A stretch of DNA of 64,000 bases, from NCBI GenBank assembly GCA_035577545.1, contig DATLVI010000008.1, positions 1 through 64,000 on the forward strand, in the 5' to 3' direction. A program made the translations under genes and the position numbers. Below, one piece after another: positions 22,320-31,703 of this stretch; the first letter of the stretch is position 1, and every line of letters starts with the position of its first letter. This DNA is from Verrucomicrobiia bacterium. Lineage in GTDB: Bacteria > Verrucomicrobiota > Verrucomicrobiia > Palsa-1439. The notes under the pieces were generated by a model. The model was given only the letters and a program-made list of their open reading frames with translations, did no database searches and was not told the DNA's origin.

Positions 22320-23375
22320 ATGAAACGAGAATTCCTGGCAGCAGTGTTATGGGCAGTGGCGATGATCGGCGGCGCCCGCGCGGAAGGGACGAACGCCCCG
22401 GGGACCAATACCCCGTCAGCCGCCGCGACGGCGCCCGCGCCGAAACTTCAGTTCGAAAAAACTGTCTATGACTTCGGAACGACCTCCCTGGTCGACTCCA
22501 TCACAGGAACCTTTACGTTCCAGAATACGGGCGCGGGAGACCTGAAGATTGAGAAGCCACAGCCATCCTGCGGCTGCACGGTTGCCAGCGTGAAGCCGGA
22601 TTCCCTCAAGCCGGGGGAGAAGGGCGAGCTGGTCTTCACCGTCCGCGTCAGTGGCCAGCGGGGTGCGCTCGAGAAACACATTACCGTCCCCTCCAACGAC
22701 CCACAGGCGCCGAAAACGAGTTTGTCGATCAAGGTCGAAATGAAACAGATTCTCGATATTACGCCCCAGAGTGTCCAACTGGGTAACCTTCGGCAGGGGA
22801 CGATCACGAACGTGACCGTGCGGGTCCGTCGCACGGACGGCAAGAAGCTCGTCATCAGCAAAGCCGAGCCGAGCAATAAACTCTTGCGTGCCCGTATTGA
22901 GCCCGACTCAGGCACAAATGATCAGTCTGCGAATGTCATCATCGAAGTCGAGAACGAAGGGACTCCGCGGCAATTTAACGAGAACGTAAAGTTGTCCCTG
23001 GAGGGCATCCCCCTGCCAGCGGCGGTGATCGCCGTTAACGGGCGGCTCCTCGGTGACGTGCTCGTGGATCCGGCAATGTTGTATTGGCCAATCACAGACG
23101 CTTCCTCGACGAATTCCGAGGCGTTGCCGTCGCGGGAGATCAAGGTCTCGGGAGCCCGGCCCGATCAACCGCTGGAAATCAAGAATCTGTCGACCAACGT
23201 GAAGGACTTGAATCTCGAACTGGTTACGAAAGATGCGGGCAAGACGTACGCGGTCGTTGCCAAGTTCACGCAGATGCCGAAGCAGTCCATGCAGGGTGTC
23301 ATCAACTTCGAGACAAACACATCGAGCCAACCGAAGGTGGCGGTACCCGTAACGGTCACCGTTCTGAAGAGGTAA
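22320..23375 (+). CDS. Secreted DUF1573-type (Hydin-like Ig fold) protein
   Basis: A 351-residue exported protein. Signal peptide at about 1-21 (cleavage ARA-EG), then a TNAPGTNTP low-complexity linker. The DUF1573 domain follows: VYDFGTTSLVDSITGTFTFQNTG, then IEKPQPSCGCTVASVKP with its hallmark Cys pair, and PGEKGELVFTV. Two further beta-sandwich regions follow. Such proteins are thought to be periplasmic Ig-like scaffolds. Next to rhodanese and MauE/DoxX genes, the SCGC pair suggests sulfur or thiol handling. That is inference from context. Confidence 0.88.
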   Translation: MKREFLAAVLWAVAMIGGARAEGTNAPGTNTPSAAATAPAPKLQFEKTVYDFGTTSLVDSITGTFTFQNTGAGDLKIEKPQPSCGCTVASVKPDSLKPGEKGELVFTVRVSGQRGALEKHITVPSNDPQAPKTSLSIKVEMKQILDITPQSVQLGNLRQGTITNVTVRVRRTDGKKLVISKAEPSNKLLRARIEPDSGTNDQSANVIIEVENEGTPRQFNENVKLSLEGIPLPAAVIAVNGRLLGDVLVDPAMLYWPITDASSTNSEALPSREIKVSGARPDQPLEIKNLSTNVKDLNLELVTKDAGKTYAVVAKFTQMPKQSMQGVINFETNTSSQPKVAVPVTVTVLKR

Positions 23376-23385
23376 GCGGGCAGGC

Positions 23386-23850
23386 ATGCGGCGCACTTTC
23401 CAGCGGGCGCTGGCGATGGTGATCGCGGGCGCCGCGCTGGGTCTGGCCGCCAACGCAGTTTCCCCGCGTCGCATTCCGTTGCTCACGCCGCCGCCGGAGC
23501 CACCGAAGGCCCAGGACACAGTGTCGCTTAAGGAGGCCGAAGGTTTGTGGAAGAGTGGGGCGGGTTACTTTCTCGACGCCCGCTCCCCGGCCGACTACGG
23601 TGCCGGTCACATTGCCGGTGCCATCAGCCTGCCTGTGGAGGATTTTGACGATCACTTCCCGCAAATCGCGCCGATGCTGACGCCAGATGCGCAAATCATC
23701 ACCTATTGTGACGGTGAAGAGTGCGAATTGAGCAACCGATTGATGGTCCGGCTTCGGGAACTCGGTTATCACAATGTGCGCCATCTCGTTAACGGCTGGA
23801 CCGTCTGGCACACCGCGGGGCAACTCACGCACACAGGAGGCCAGCCATGA
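23386..23850 (+). CDS. Exported rhodanese-domain protein
   Basis: A 154-residue protein with an N-terminal membrane/signal segment (ALAMVIAGAALGLAANAV) and one rhodanese domain at about 45-150. YFLDARSPADYGAGHIAGAISLP is typical. The catalytic loop ITYCDGEECELS has the sulfur-accepting cysteine at residue 108. It could carry persulfide in the periplasm. Starts 10 bp after the DUF1573 gene and overlaps the MauE/DoxX gene by four bases. Confidence 0.9.
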   Translation: MRRTFQRALAMVIAGAALGLAANAVSPRRIPLLTPPPEPPKAQDTVSLKEAEGLWKSGAGYFLDARSPADYGAGHIAGAISLPVEDFDDHFPQIAPMLTPDAQIITYCDGEECELSNRLMVRLRELGYHNVRHLVNGWTVWHTAGQLTHTGGQP

Positions 23851-24329
23851 AGTGGATCAATTTGGTCCTGCGGCTCATCCTGGGCGGAATCTTCCTGGCT
23901 TCGGCCGTCGCGAAGATCTGGAATGTCCAGGTTAACCACTTCCAGGTAACCCAGTTTTCACACGTTCCGGACCTGAAGCAGTTCGCCGAGGATGTGACCA
24001 ACTACCATGTGCCACCGCGGGCATTGGCCAATACCGTGGCCATTACGTTGCCATGGATCGAATTGGTTGCTGGCGGGATGCTGATCTGTGGGATCTGGAA
24101 ACGCGCGAGCGCCCTTGTGATTGCGGCGCTGATGATTGTCTTTCTGGCTGCGATCGGCTGGGCGCTGGCCCACGGCTATGACATTCGTTGCGGCTGCTTC
24201 GGCACCGTTGACGCGAGGAAAGTAGGGACCACGGCATTGGCCGAGGACGCCGTGCTCCTCGCAATCGCGCTCTGGTTGGCGTGGCGCTTGGAAGATAAAC
24301 CGCAACCAGCACCGGAGATTAATCCATGA
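23847..24329 (+). CDS. MauE/DoxX-type four-helix membrane protein
   Basis: A 160-residue protein with four membrane helices, starting MKWINLVLRLILGGIFLASA. The conserved DIRCGCFG motif is typical of the MauE/DoxX-like group, which supports redox and disulfide chemistry of exported proteins (MauE in methylamine dehydrogenase maturation). ATGA overlaps at both ends, with the rhodanese and RidA genes, show tight coupling. The exact substrate is unknown. Confidence 0.87.
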   Translation: MKWINLVLRLILGGIFLASAVAKIWNVQVNHFQVTQFSHVPDLKQFAEDVTNYHVPPRALANTVAITLPWIELVAGGMLICGIWKRASALVIAALMIVFLAAIGWALAHGYDIRCGCFGTVDARKVGTTALAEDAVLLAIALWLAWRLEDKPQPAPEINP

Positions 24330-24706
24330 AGCGACAAATCGTGGCGACAGACGCAGCGCCGAAAGCGGTCGGACCCTATTCCCAAGCTGTCTGGGCGGGA
24401 GACTTGCTCTTCTGCGCGGGCCAAATCCCGTTGGAGCCGTCGACTGGTAATATCGTCCCCGGCGGGATTGCCGAGCAAGCGACCCGCGTTCTCGAGAACA
24501 TCCGTGGTCTCCTGCAATCGCAAGGTTTGGATTTCCGGAACGTGGTGAAGTCGACGGTCTTCCTCAGCGACATGAACAATTTCGCGGCCATGAATGAAGT
24601 ATATGCCACGTTCTTCACAAAGGAACCACCCGCCCGCTCCACCGTTCAAGTTGCCCGCTTGCCGAAGGACGCCTTGGTGGAGATTGAAGTTGTCGCCGCG
24701 AGGTGA
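24326..24706 (+). CDS. ridA: RidA family enamine/imine deaminase
   Basis: A 126-residue protein with the full family pattern: PKAVGPYSQAVWAGDLLFCAGQIPLEP, VVKSTVFLSDMNNFAAMNEVY, and PPARSTVQVARLPKDALVEIE with the key Arg. RidA hydrolyses reactive 2-aminoacrylate and related imines. Overlaps the MauE/DoxX gene by four bases. Confidence 0.95.
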   Translation: MKRQIVATDAAPKAVGPYSQAVWAGDLLFCAGQIPLEPSTGNIVPGGIAEQATRVLENIRGLLQSQGLDFRNVVKSTVFLSDMNNFAAMNEVYATFFTKEPPARSTVQVARLPKDALVEIEVVAAR

Positions 24707-24727
24707 GCGATCGGCGACGCGAACGAG

Positions 24728-25324
24728 ATGCCTCTGGTTGGCCCGCGGGTGGTGTTGCGGCAGTGGGTCGATACGGACCTGGCGAACTTCACCGAGATGA
24801 ACGCCGATGATCGCGTGATGGAATTCTTCCCCAGAAAGTTGACTCCGGAGGAATCGCGGGCGTTTTTTGCCGGATCAAGGAATGCGATTGCGAAGCGCGG
24901 TTGGGACTTCTGGGCGGTCGAGATTGGCGGTGAGTTTGCCGGTTTTACCGGTTTGGCCAATCCGCGATTTGAATCCCACTTCACACCGTGTACGGAGATC
25001 GGCTGGCGGTTTCGGTCGGAGTTTTGGGGGAAGGGTTACGCGACCGAGGCGGCGCGGCTGGCGTTGTTGTACGCCTTCTCGACGTTGCGGCTCGAGGAGG
25101 TCGTTTCGTTCACGGCGGAAGCGAATGTGCGTTCCGCCCGGGTGATGCAGCGGCTGAAAATGACCCACGACCCGAAAGATGACTTTGATCATCCGAGACT
25201 TCCCAACGGTCATCGATTGCAGCGCCACGTACTCTACCGGCTCAAAAACGCGCGGGAAACAACCGCCAGGCTGGAACGAGAATTGGGAAGTTTGGGCAGC
25301 GAACAGGCGGATCAGTTCGGGTGA
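24728..25324 (+). CDS. GNAT acetyltransferase, RimJ/RimL type
   Basis: A 198-residue N-acetyltransferase. It has VLRQWVDTDLANFTEMN, WAVEIGGEFAGFTGL, EIGWRFRSEFWGKGYATEAARL (acetyl-CoA loop) and ANVRSARVMQRLKM, all typical of the RimJ/RimL group. A C-terminal tail of about 25 polar residues is extra. The substrate could be a protein N-terminus or small amine. Starts 21 bp after ridA, probably the last gene of the unit. Confidence 0.9.
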   Translation: MPLVGPRVVLRQWVDTDLANFTEMNADDRVMEFFPRKLTPEESRAFFAGSRNAIAKRGWDFWAVEIGGEFAGFTGLANPRFESHFTPCTEIGWRFRSEFWGKGYATEAARLALLYAFSTLRLEEVVSFTAEANVRSARVMQRLKMTHDPKDDFDHPRLPNGHRLQRHVLYRLKNARETTARLERELGSLGSEQADQFG

Positions 25325-25752
25325 GGCCTGAAATTATTCGGCCTACACCCCGGGGCAATGGGCGGTGTAGATTTTGCCGAGCTGGTATTCGAAGAAGGCT
25401 TTACGTTTGTTGTGGGTGGCCTGAAACGTGGGATTGCTCACGAGAAGCCAGCAGAACTCAACCCATTCGCCCAATCTTGCAGGAGGAATTTTCAGTTTCT
25501 TCATTCGAGTCACCGTTCGTCTCTTGAACAAGGAGTGGTAAATAGCAGGGTTCGTGCACGATGCTGGAAGACATCGAAATCGGGGGTGTTTGGGCCTCTT
25601 TTGTGTGGCGGACTGATCGGGGCGAATGGGGCGCGGGCAACTTTGCGACTTTCAATCGCAGAGATGCAAAAGGTGTGGCTTCCATAAGCGGCGGCGAGAA
25701 GCCTTTCGCCTTGCTGGCGCATCGGGCGGTGTGTTAGCTTTCGCCCGCTTTT
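25325..25752. other. Spacer between the GNAT gene and lptD, possibly holding one small minus-strand gene
   Basis: About 430 bp. Most frames read poorly. The only plausible one is the short minus-strand frame listed at 25343-25504. No hairpins or promoter of good quality seen. The lptD ATG at 25753 has GAGGGGGGAAA only after the start, so its ribosome site is weak. Confidence 0.5.
25343..25504 (-). CDS. Possible small hypothetical protein
   Basis: A 53-residue frame from ATG 25504: MKKLKIPPARLGEWVEFCWL, then FQATHNKRKAFFEYQLGKIY. Composition is protein-like (aromatic and charged residues well mixed) rather than repeat-derived, which is why I list it. An upstream extension to 25531 is possible. 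No ribosome site of note, no known family and no operon partner. It could be a short Zn-independent stress or toxin-type protein, but nothing supports a function. Confidence 0.35.
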   Translation of the reverse strand: MKKLKIPPARLGEWVEFCWLLVSNPTFQATHNKRKAFFEYQLGKIYTAHCPGV

Positions 25753-27975
25753 ATGAGGAGAGGGGGGAAACCGCTGTTGTTGGTCGTGGCGCTGCTGTCG
25801 CTGGCGGCAGGCGGGTATGCCGACGAGCCGGCGACCAACGCGCCCGCCGAAGACCTGGGTCCACCCTCGACCGTTGACGCCGAGAACATGCAGTTCGACC
25901 AGGCGTCAAAAACCTATATCGCCGACGGTCATGTCGTGATCCACGACAAAGATGCCGTCCTCCAGGCCGATCACGTGAAGTATAACGCGGTGACGAAAGA
26001 AGCCTGGGCGGAGGGGCATGTGCGACTCAACCGCGCGGCCCAGGAATGGGTTTCTCCGTCACTTTATTATAACTTCGATACGCGCGCCCTGAAGACCCAG
26101 CAAGCCGAGGGCTTTGTCGACCCAGTCTACGTGCATACGGAGAACCTCGAGCAGACAAATGCCGACCACTATGTTTTCACCCGCGGTTTCGCCACGACCT
26201 GTGATTACGACAAGCCGGATTACCGATTCCAAGCCACGCACGGCGAGATTTGGCCCGGCGATCGCGTCGTGCTCTACAATGCCACCCTGCGTCTCGGCGA
26301 CACTCCTGTTGGCTGGTTCCCCATGATCGTCTTTTCGTTGAAGGGCGACATGCCGCCAATCATGGTTTCGGTGGGTGACGACTCACGATGGGGGGCTTTC
26401 CTCCTGTCTGCGTACACTTGGAAACCGACCAAAAACGTGGAAGTCACCGTCCACGCGGACGAGCGGACAGAGCGTGGTTTTGGCACCGGCGCGGATGTGC
26501 AATACCGCATGGGACCGGATGGGCACGGGTTGTTGACGGGTTATTATCTGAACGACGCAAAACCGTTTGCCGGCGGTGATCGCTTCGAAGAAAGCGACAT
26601 CACCCACAATCGGTACCGTGGCGAGTGGCAGCACAAGCAGTACCTGACCAATGACGTCACTGTTACAGTTGATCTCAACAAACTTAGCGATTCCGCCGTG
26701 ATGCAGGATTTTTTCCGGAAAGAATTCAACCACGACCGTGATCCCGGCTCCGTCGCTGACATTACCAAGCGGGGTTCCGATTACACGCTGTCGCTTCTCA
26801 CCACTCCGGAATTTAACGATTTCTTCGCCGGGGTGGAGCGCTTGCCCGAAGGGAAGCTGGCAGTGGATCGGACGCGGCTGGGCGGCACGCCGTTCTTTTA
26901 TGAGGGAGAGAGCAGCGTTGGGCAGTACCATAATGTGCCTGGCAACACGAATGTGCTGGGAAGCACGGCGGACACGAATTTTGTCGGGAACGCTGTCCGT
27001 GCCGACACGTTTCACCAAATCGTCATGCCGGAAATGTTGGGAGGGTGGCTTTCGGTGATTCCACGAGCAGGGGTACGCGGGGATTATTACTCGCGAGCGC
27101 CCGCAGATGCTCCGGACCAGGAGGACGTAACGCGGGTGGTCTATGATCTTGGCACACAAGCCTCCTTCAAGATTTCCCGGGAGTGGGATGATGTGCACAG
27201 CGACTGGCTCCACATTGACGGACTGCGGCATATTTTGCAGCCTTTTGCGGATTACCAGTGGATTCCGACTCCCAATGTCGCCACGAACAATCTTTTCCAA
27301 TTTGATTCCGTGCGCGACGTGACCCTCCGCGGCGGTGACCTCCTCTCCGTGACGCGGTATTCACCGCTGGAGTCCCCGGCGTATAACACGATCGACTCGA
27401 TTGACGGGCAAAACCTGGTGCGATTCGGTTTGCGACAGGCATTGCAGACGCGGCGTGACGGCGAGGCGTGGAACCTCGTCGACGTGACGGGTTGGACGGA
27501 TTGGCATATTGAAAAGGATACAGGAGAGACCGATTTTGCGGACTTTTTCGGGACGATGGAATTGCGGCCGTACCGGTGGTTGTCGTTGGACGCGTTTTCA
27601 CGTTATGATATGGAGGCGGGGTTGCTGCGCGAGTTCAACACTGAGATGCGCGTGATCAACGCCGACCATTGGATTTTTGGAATAGGAACGCGCTACTTGC
27701 GTGATGACAGCAATCTCATTACGGGTGATTTCACGTATCAGTTGACGCGCCATTGGAGCGCGCATGTGTACGAACGCTTTGACATGGAAGACGGCACGTG
27801 GGAAGAGCAATCGTATTCGTTGCGGCAGGAAACGCATGACTGGCTTATTGATTATGGTTTCCGCGACCTTGGCCGGCACAAGGAGGTTGGCGTATCCACG
27901 ACCAAGGCGGAAATGGCGGTGTTTGTCAGCGTAACGCTAAAGGCATTTCCCACCAGTACTTTGAAGTTCAACTGA
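25753..27975 (+). CDS. lptD: LPS-assembly outer-membrane protein LptD
   Basis: A 740-residue protein with a signal peptide (LLLVVALLSLAAGGYA), an OstA/LptA-like periplasmic domain at about 40-150 (DAENMQFDQASKTYIADGHV, LQADHVKYNAVTKEAWAEGHV), and a large C-terminal beta-barrel of alternating aromatic strands ending in LKAFPTSTLKFN. It inserts LPS into the outer leaflet and therefore implies a diderm with lipid-A-type lipid. Cysteines are scarce (one seen in ATTCDYDKP), so the inter-domain disulfides of proteobacterial LptD are not apparent. LptE is not in the window. Confidence 0.87.
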   Translation: MRRGGKPLLLVVALLSLAAGGYADEPATNAPAEDLGPPSTVDAENMQFDQASKTYIADGHVVIHDKDAVLQADHVKYNAVTKEAWAEGHVRLNRAAQEWVSPSLYYNFDTRALKTQQAEGFVDPVYVHTENLEQTNADHYVFTRGFATTCDYDKPDYRFQATHGEIWPGDRVVLYNATLRLGDTPVGWFPMIVFSLKGDMPPIMVSVGDDSRWGAFLLSAYTWKPTKNVEVTVHADERTERGFGTGADVQYRMGPDGHGLLTGYYLNDAKPFAGGDRFEESDITHNRYRGEWQHKQYLTNDVTVTVDLNKLSDSAVMQDFFRKEFNHDRDPGSVADITKRGSDYTLSLLTTPEFNDFFAGVERLPEGKLAVDRTRLGGTPFFYEGESSVGQYHNVPGNTNVLGSTADTNFVGNAVRADTFHQIVMPEMLGGWLSVIPRAGVRGDYYSRAPADAPDQEDVTRVVYDLGTQASFKISREWDDVHSDWLHIDGLRHILQPFADYQWIPTPNVATNNLFQFDSVRDVTLRGGDLLSVTRYSPLESPAYNTIDSIDGQNLVRFGLRQALQTRRDGEAWNLVDVTGWTDWHIEKDTGETDFADFFGTMELRPYRWLSLDAFSRYDMEAGLLREFNTEMRVINADHWIFGIGTRYLRDDSNLITGDFTYQLTRHWSAHVYERFDMEDGTWEEQSYSLRQETHDWLIDYGFRDLGRHKEVGVSTTKAEMAVFVSVTLKAFPTSTLKFN

Positions 27976-27998
27976 GTCGGCTGCGGAGTGAGTAATTT

Positions 27999-29291
27999 AT
28001 GGTGAAGATCAGCATTGTCGGGACTGGATACGTCGGCCTTGTGACGGGTGCCTGCTTCGCGGAAGTGGGGCATCAGGTCATTTGCGTAGATAACGACCCG
28101 AAGAAAGTGGAGACGCTGCAAGCCGGCGGCATCCCAATTTACGAACCGGGCCTCGAGGAGATGGTGAAACGGAACGTCGCCAACGGGCGGCTGCGCTTCA
28201 CGGGACAGATTGCCGATGGCGTGAACAACTCCGAGGTGATTTTCATCGCCGTGCCCACCCCACCCAAGACCAATGGCGACGTGGACATGAGCTTTGTTGA
28301 GCGGGTGGCGCGCGAGATCGCGGCCACCATGACGGAATACAAGATCGTCGTGGACAAATCCACCGTGCCGGTCAAGACCGGTGAAAAAGTCGCGGAGACG
28401 ATCAAGCGTTACAACAAACACAAGGTCGACTTCGATGTCATCAGCAACCCGGAGTTCCTGCGCGAGGGTTGCGCTGTGCAGGACCTGATGCAGCCGGACC
28501 GGGTCGTGATTGGCGTTGGCAACTCGCGTCCTGTGGCCAAGATGAAAGAGGTTTACACGCCGTTCAGCGCCCCGATCATCGTGACCGACATCAACAGCGC
28601 GGAATTGATCAAGCACGCGTGCAATTCCTTCCTCGCCCTGAAGATCTCCTATGCCAACGCGCTGTCCGTCATCTGCGAAGCCAGCGGCGCGAACATCTCG
28701 GACGTCGTTCATGGCATGGGCCTGGACAAGCGGATCGGCCGCGAGTTTCTCAATGCCGGCCTCGGCTACGGGGGATCCTGTTTCCCGAAGGACCTCAGCG
28801 CGTTCGTCCATATCGCCGAGGCGCTGGGCTACGACTTTCGCCTGCTCAAGGAGGTCCAGCAGATCAATTCCGACCAGATCGAACGTTTTCTCAAGAAGAT
28901 CCATGACACGCTCTGGATCGTGAAAGACAAGACCATCGGTGTGCTCGGGCTCGCGTTCAAGCCGAACACGGACGACATGCGGCTCGCGCCGTCGCTGGAA
29001 ATCATCCGACCGCTCCAGAAGGAGGGTGCGAAAATCCGCGCGTACGACCCGAAGGCAATGGAAAAGGCGCGCGAGATTTTGCCCGGAGTCGAATTCTGCG
29101 ACAGTGCGTATGCCGTCGCCACGGGGGCGGATGCGCTCATCATTTGCACGGAATGGGATGAATTCCGCCAACTCGACCTTGAAAAGCTGCGCTCGGTAAT
29201 GACCCAGCCGATTGTGCTGGATGGTCGCAATTTGTTCAACCCGCAGAAGATGACCGAACTGGGCTTTGTCTACAAGAGTATCGGCAGGTGA
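27999..29291 (+). CDS. ugd: UDP-glucose 6-dehydrogenase
   Basis: A 430-residue NAD-dependent enzyme oxidising UDP-glucose to UDP-glucuronate. Rossmann motif ISIVGTGYVGLVTGACFAEVG at the N-terminus; IPIYEPGLEEMVKRN; NPEFLREGCAVQDLMQPDR; catalytic GYGGSCFPKD with Cys261; GLAFKPNTDDMRLAPS. Provides activated uronic acid for capsule or exopolysaccharide. Followed at once by a PIG-L deacetylase gene and an epimerase, consistent with surface polysaccharide synthesis. Confidence 0.95.
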   Translation: MVKISIVGTGYVGLVTGACFAEVGHQVICVDNDPKKVETLQAGGIPIYEPGLEEMVKRNVANGRLRFTGQIADGVNNSEVIFIAVPTPPKTNGDVDMSFVERVAREIAATMTEYKIVVDKSTVPVKTGEKVAETIKRYNKHKVDFDVISNPEFLREGCAVQDLMQPDRVVIGVGNSRPVAKMKEVYTPFSAPIIVTDINSAELIKHACNSFLALKISYANALSVICEASGANISDVVHGMGLDKRIGREFLNAGLGYGGSCFPKDLSAFVHIAEALGYDFRLLKEVQQINSDQIERFLKKIHDTLWIVKDKTIGVLGLAFKPNTDDMRLAPSLEIIRPLQKEGAKIRAYDPKAMEKAREILPGVEFCDSAYAVATGADALIICTEWDEFRQLDLEKLRSVMTQPIVLDGRNLFNPQKMTELGFVYKSIGR

Positions 29292-29292
29292 C

Positions 29293-30729
29293 ATGCGCCG
29301 CGGCGCGGTCATTCTGTTCCTGATTGTCGCCGCGTGCGCCCCGGCTCTGGCGCAGAAGCCTTTTCCGCCCATCACGGCCAACGATCGGATCGTTGTGGTC
29401 GCGCCGCACCCCGACGACGAGATTCTCGGCGCAGGTGGTCTGATCCAGCAGGCGTGCGCCGTCGGTGCGGAGGTGCATATAATTTATCTCACCAGCGGCG
29501 ACCACAACCAGATCGCGTTTAAGCTCTATAAGCTCCGCCTGCACTTTAGTCCCCGCCAATACATTGCGTTCGGCGAACTGCGTCATCGCGAGGCGACCGC
29601 CGCCACGGCGCTGTTCGGCATGACGCGCGACCAACTGAATTTCCTCGGCTACCCGGACTATGGGACGTTGCAAATTTGGCGCGACTACTGGGGCGAGACC
29701 CGGCCGTTTCGCAGCGACGCGACGCGTACCAACGCGGTGCCGTACACGGACGCGTTTGGGCCAGGGCATTTGTACAAACCTGAGAACGTCGTCGCGGACT
29801 TTGTGGAATTGTTCCGACGGATTCGTCCGACGAAGGTGTTCGTCACGCATCCCGCGGATACGAATCCGGACCACCGGGCGGCGGCGAATTTCGTACGTCT
29901 CGCCGTGCTCGAGCTTCCGGCGGAACAGGCGCCACCGCAGCTTTACTATTATCTCGTTCACTTCGGGCGGTGGCCGGCTCCCTATCATTACCATCCGGAA
30001 CTGGGACTTGAGCCACCGCAGCAGCTGCTGGATGACGGCGATTGGCTGTCACTGCCACTGACGCCGGAGCAAGCGCAGAAAAAATACGAAGCCATCCTCC
30101 AGAACCGCACACAATTAACGACGCGGCACTATTTCCTGGTATCGTTCGCGCGCGCGGATGAAATCTTTGCCACGATCGATGTGTTGCCGGTGCCAACCGT
30201 GCCAGCCGATGCGGTCATCAACTGGAGGAAGGCTGTCCACAGCAAAGCCATTGGACTCAACCCCGGCGAGATGTCCCCCAAAACCAGCGCCGAGCAGGCG
30301 TTGGTCGAGGAACTCGCCGCCATGCAATTGGAGGAGACCTCGTATGTGCGCCAGGGAGACGACCTGATTGCGCAGGTCACGGTCCACAACCGGCTCGGAA
30401 AGCGGGCGAATGTGCATTTGTTGCTTTACGGTTATAAACGGGGTTCCGATTTTGCCACCCTGCCCAAACTGCACATCAACATTACGCCCCTCGGCGGTGT
30501 GCATGTGTTTGACGATCGCAAACGCGTGAAGGAAGAGGACGTCAAGGTCATTAGCGTTGAGAACCACCTCATTGTCCGCGTGCCGCTACGGCTGTTGGGC
30601 GATGAGGTGCCGGACCTGTTGTTCACCGCGACACGGGCGAACCTCGGCGAGGTCGCGGCGGACGATACCGCGTGGCATCTCTTTTCGCTGTCCAACGACT
30701 CGGGAAGCGGGCATACAATCGGGCGTTAG
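29293..30729 (+). CDS. Exported PIG-L/LmbE-family deacetylase
   Basis: A 478-residue protein with a signal peptide (AVILFLIVAACAPALA-QK). The PIG-L zinc site is APHPDDEILGAGG (H39, D41, D42), with HPADTNPDHRAAANF further on. Family members remove acetyl from GlcNAc-linked or similar substrates. The last 170 residues form a beta-rich extra region (YVRQGDDLIAQVTVHNRLGKR, LHINITPLGGVHV) not needed for catalysis. ATG at 29293, two bases after the ugd stop, so the two are translationally linked. Confidence 0.88.
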   Translation: MRRGAVILFLIVAACAPALAQKPFPPITANDRIVVVAPHPDDEILGAGGLIQQACAVGAEVHIIYLTSGDHNQIAFKLYKLRLHFSPRQYIAFGELRHREATAATALFGMTRDQLNFLGYPDYGTLQIWRDYWGETRPFRSDATRTNAVPYTDAFGPGHLYKPENVVADFVELFRRIRPTKVFVTHPADTNPDHRAAANFVRLAVLELPAEQAPPQLYYYLVHFGRWPAPYHYHPELGLEPPQQLLDDGDWLSLPLTPEQAQKKYEAILQNRTQLTTRHYFLVSFARADEIFATIDVLPVPTVPADAVINWRKAVHSKAIGLNPGEMSPKTSAEQALVEELAAMQLEETSYVRQGDDLIAQVTVHNRLGKRANVHLLLYGYKRGSDFATLPKLHINITPLGGVHVFDDRKRVKEEDVKVISVENHLIVRVPLRLLGDEVPDLLFTATRANLGEVAADDTAWHLFSLSNDSGSGHTIGR

Positions 30730-30752
30730 TCCGCAACGAATAGAAAGAACAA

Positions 30753-31700
30753 ATGGATTACTTGATCACAGGAGGAGCCGGGTTTATTGGCTCGAACATC
30801 GCCGAGCACCTGGTCGGTCAGGGGCGAAGCGTCCGTGTTTTTGACAATTTTTCCACCGGTAAACGCGCGAATGTGGAATCCTTCGCTGCGAAGGCGGAAA
30901 TTCTCGAAGGCGACCTGCGCGACGCGAAGTCCATCCAGCAAGCGATCAAGGATGTGCGCTATGTGCTGCATCTTGGAGCGATACCCAGCGTTCCCCGTTC
31001 CGTCGAAGACCCGTTGGCGACCAACGAAGCCAACATTACCGGCACGGTTAACCTGCTGGTCGCGGCGCGCGATGCGGGGGTGAAACGGGTGGTATTCACA
31101 TCGTCGTCGAGCGTGTATGGCGACACGCCCACACTGCCCAAGCGCGAAGACATGCCGCCATCGCCGCTCTCACCGTACGCGGTCCACAAAATCACGGGCG
31201 AGTATTACGCGGCCATTTTCTGGCGATTGTACGGGCTCGAAACGATCGCGCTCCGGTACTTCAACGTCTTCGGCCCACGTCAGAACCCGCAGTCACAGTA
31301 CGCCGCCGTCATCCCGCGTTTCATCACGGCCATTTTGCGCGACGAATCGCCGACCATTTTTGGTGACGGCAGCCAGACGCGCGATTTCTCCCACGTCGAG
31401 AACGTCATCCATGCGAACGTCCTCGCCTGTGAAGCGCCGAAAGAAGCACTCGGCCAGTCATTCAACATCGCCTGTGGCGGTCGCATCTCGCTCTTGGATC
31501 TCGTCGAGACCGTGAACAAGATTCTCGGCAAGAACGTGAAACCGAAGTTCGACCCGCCGCGCCCCGGCGACATTCTCCACAGCCAAGCCGACATCGCGAA
31601 GGCGGAAAAACTTCTCGGCTGGCAGCCCCGGGTAAATTTTCCCGAAGGCATCGCCAAGACCATCGCGTGGTATCAGCGGCAACTCCCAGCGAAAGGATGA
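30753..31700 (+). CDS. NAD-dependent UDP-sugar epimerase (WbpP/GalE-like SDR)
   Basis: A 315-residue extended short-chain dehydrogenase. TGGAGFIGSNIAEHL is the NAD loop (6-20); SSSS at 117-120 and Y142-xxx-K146 form the catalytic set; RYFNVFGPRQNPQSQYAAVIPRF is typical of UDP-GlcNAc/GalNAc or UDP-glucuronate 4-epimerases. With ugd upstream, a UDP-glucuronate epimerase is possible, but WbpP-like UDP-GlcNAc epimerase is just as likely. Ends 3 bp before the nuclease-like gene. Confidence 0.92.
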   Translation: MDYLITGGAGFIGSNIAEHLVGQGRSVRVFDNFSTGKRANVESFAAKAEILEGDLRDAKSIQQAIKDVRYVLHLGAIPSVPRSVEDPLATNEANITGTVNLLVAARDAGVKRVVFTSSSSVYGDTPTLPKREDMPPSPLSPYAVHKITGEYYAAIFWRLYGLETIALRYFNVFGPRQNPQSQYAAVIPRFITAILRDESPTIFGDGSQTRDFSHVENVIHANVLACEAPKEALGQSFNIACGGRISLLDLVETVNKILGKNVKPKFDPPRPGDILHSQADIAKAEKLLGWQPRVNFPEGIAKTIAWYQRQLPAKG

Positions 31701-31703
31701 ACC

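Noticed and set aside
27852-29381. A 509-residue minus-strand frame opposite ugd
   Set aside because: Fully antisense to UDP-glucose dehydrogenase with all its motifs; the translation is Val/Arg/His/Asp-rich without any domain. A codon-usage artefact.
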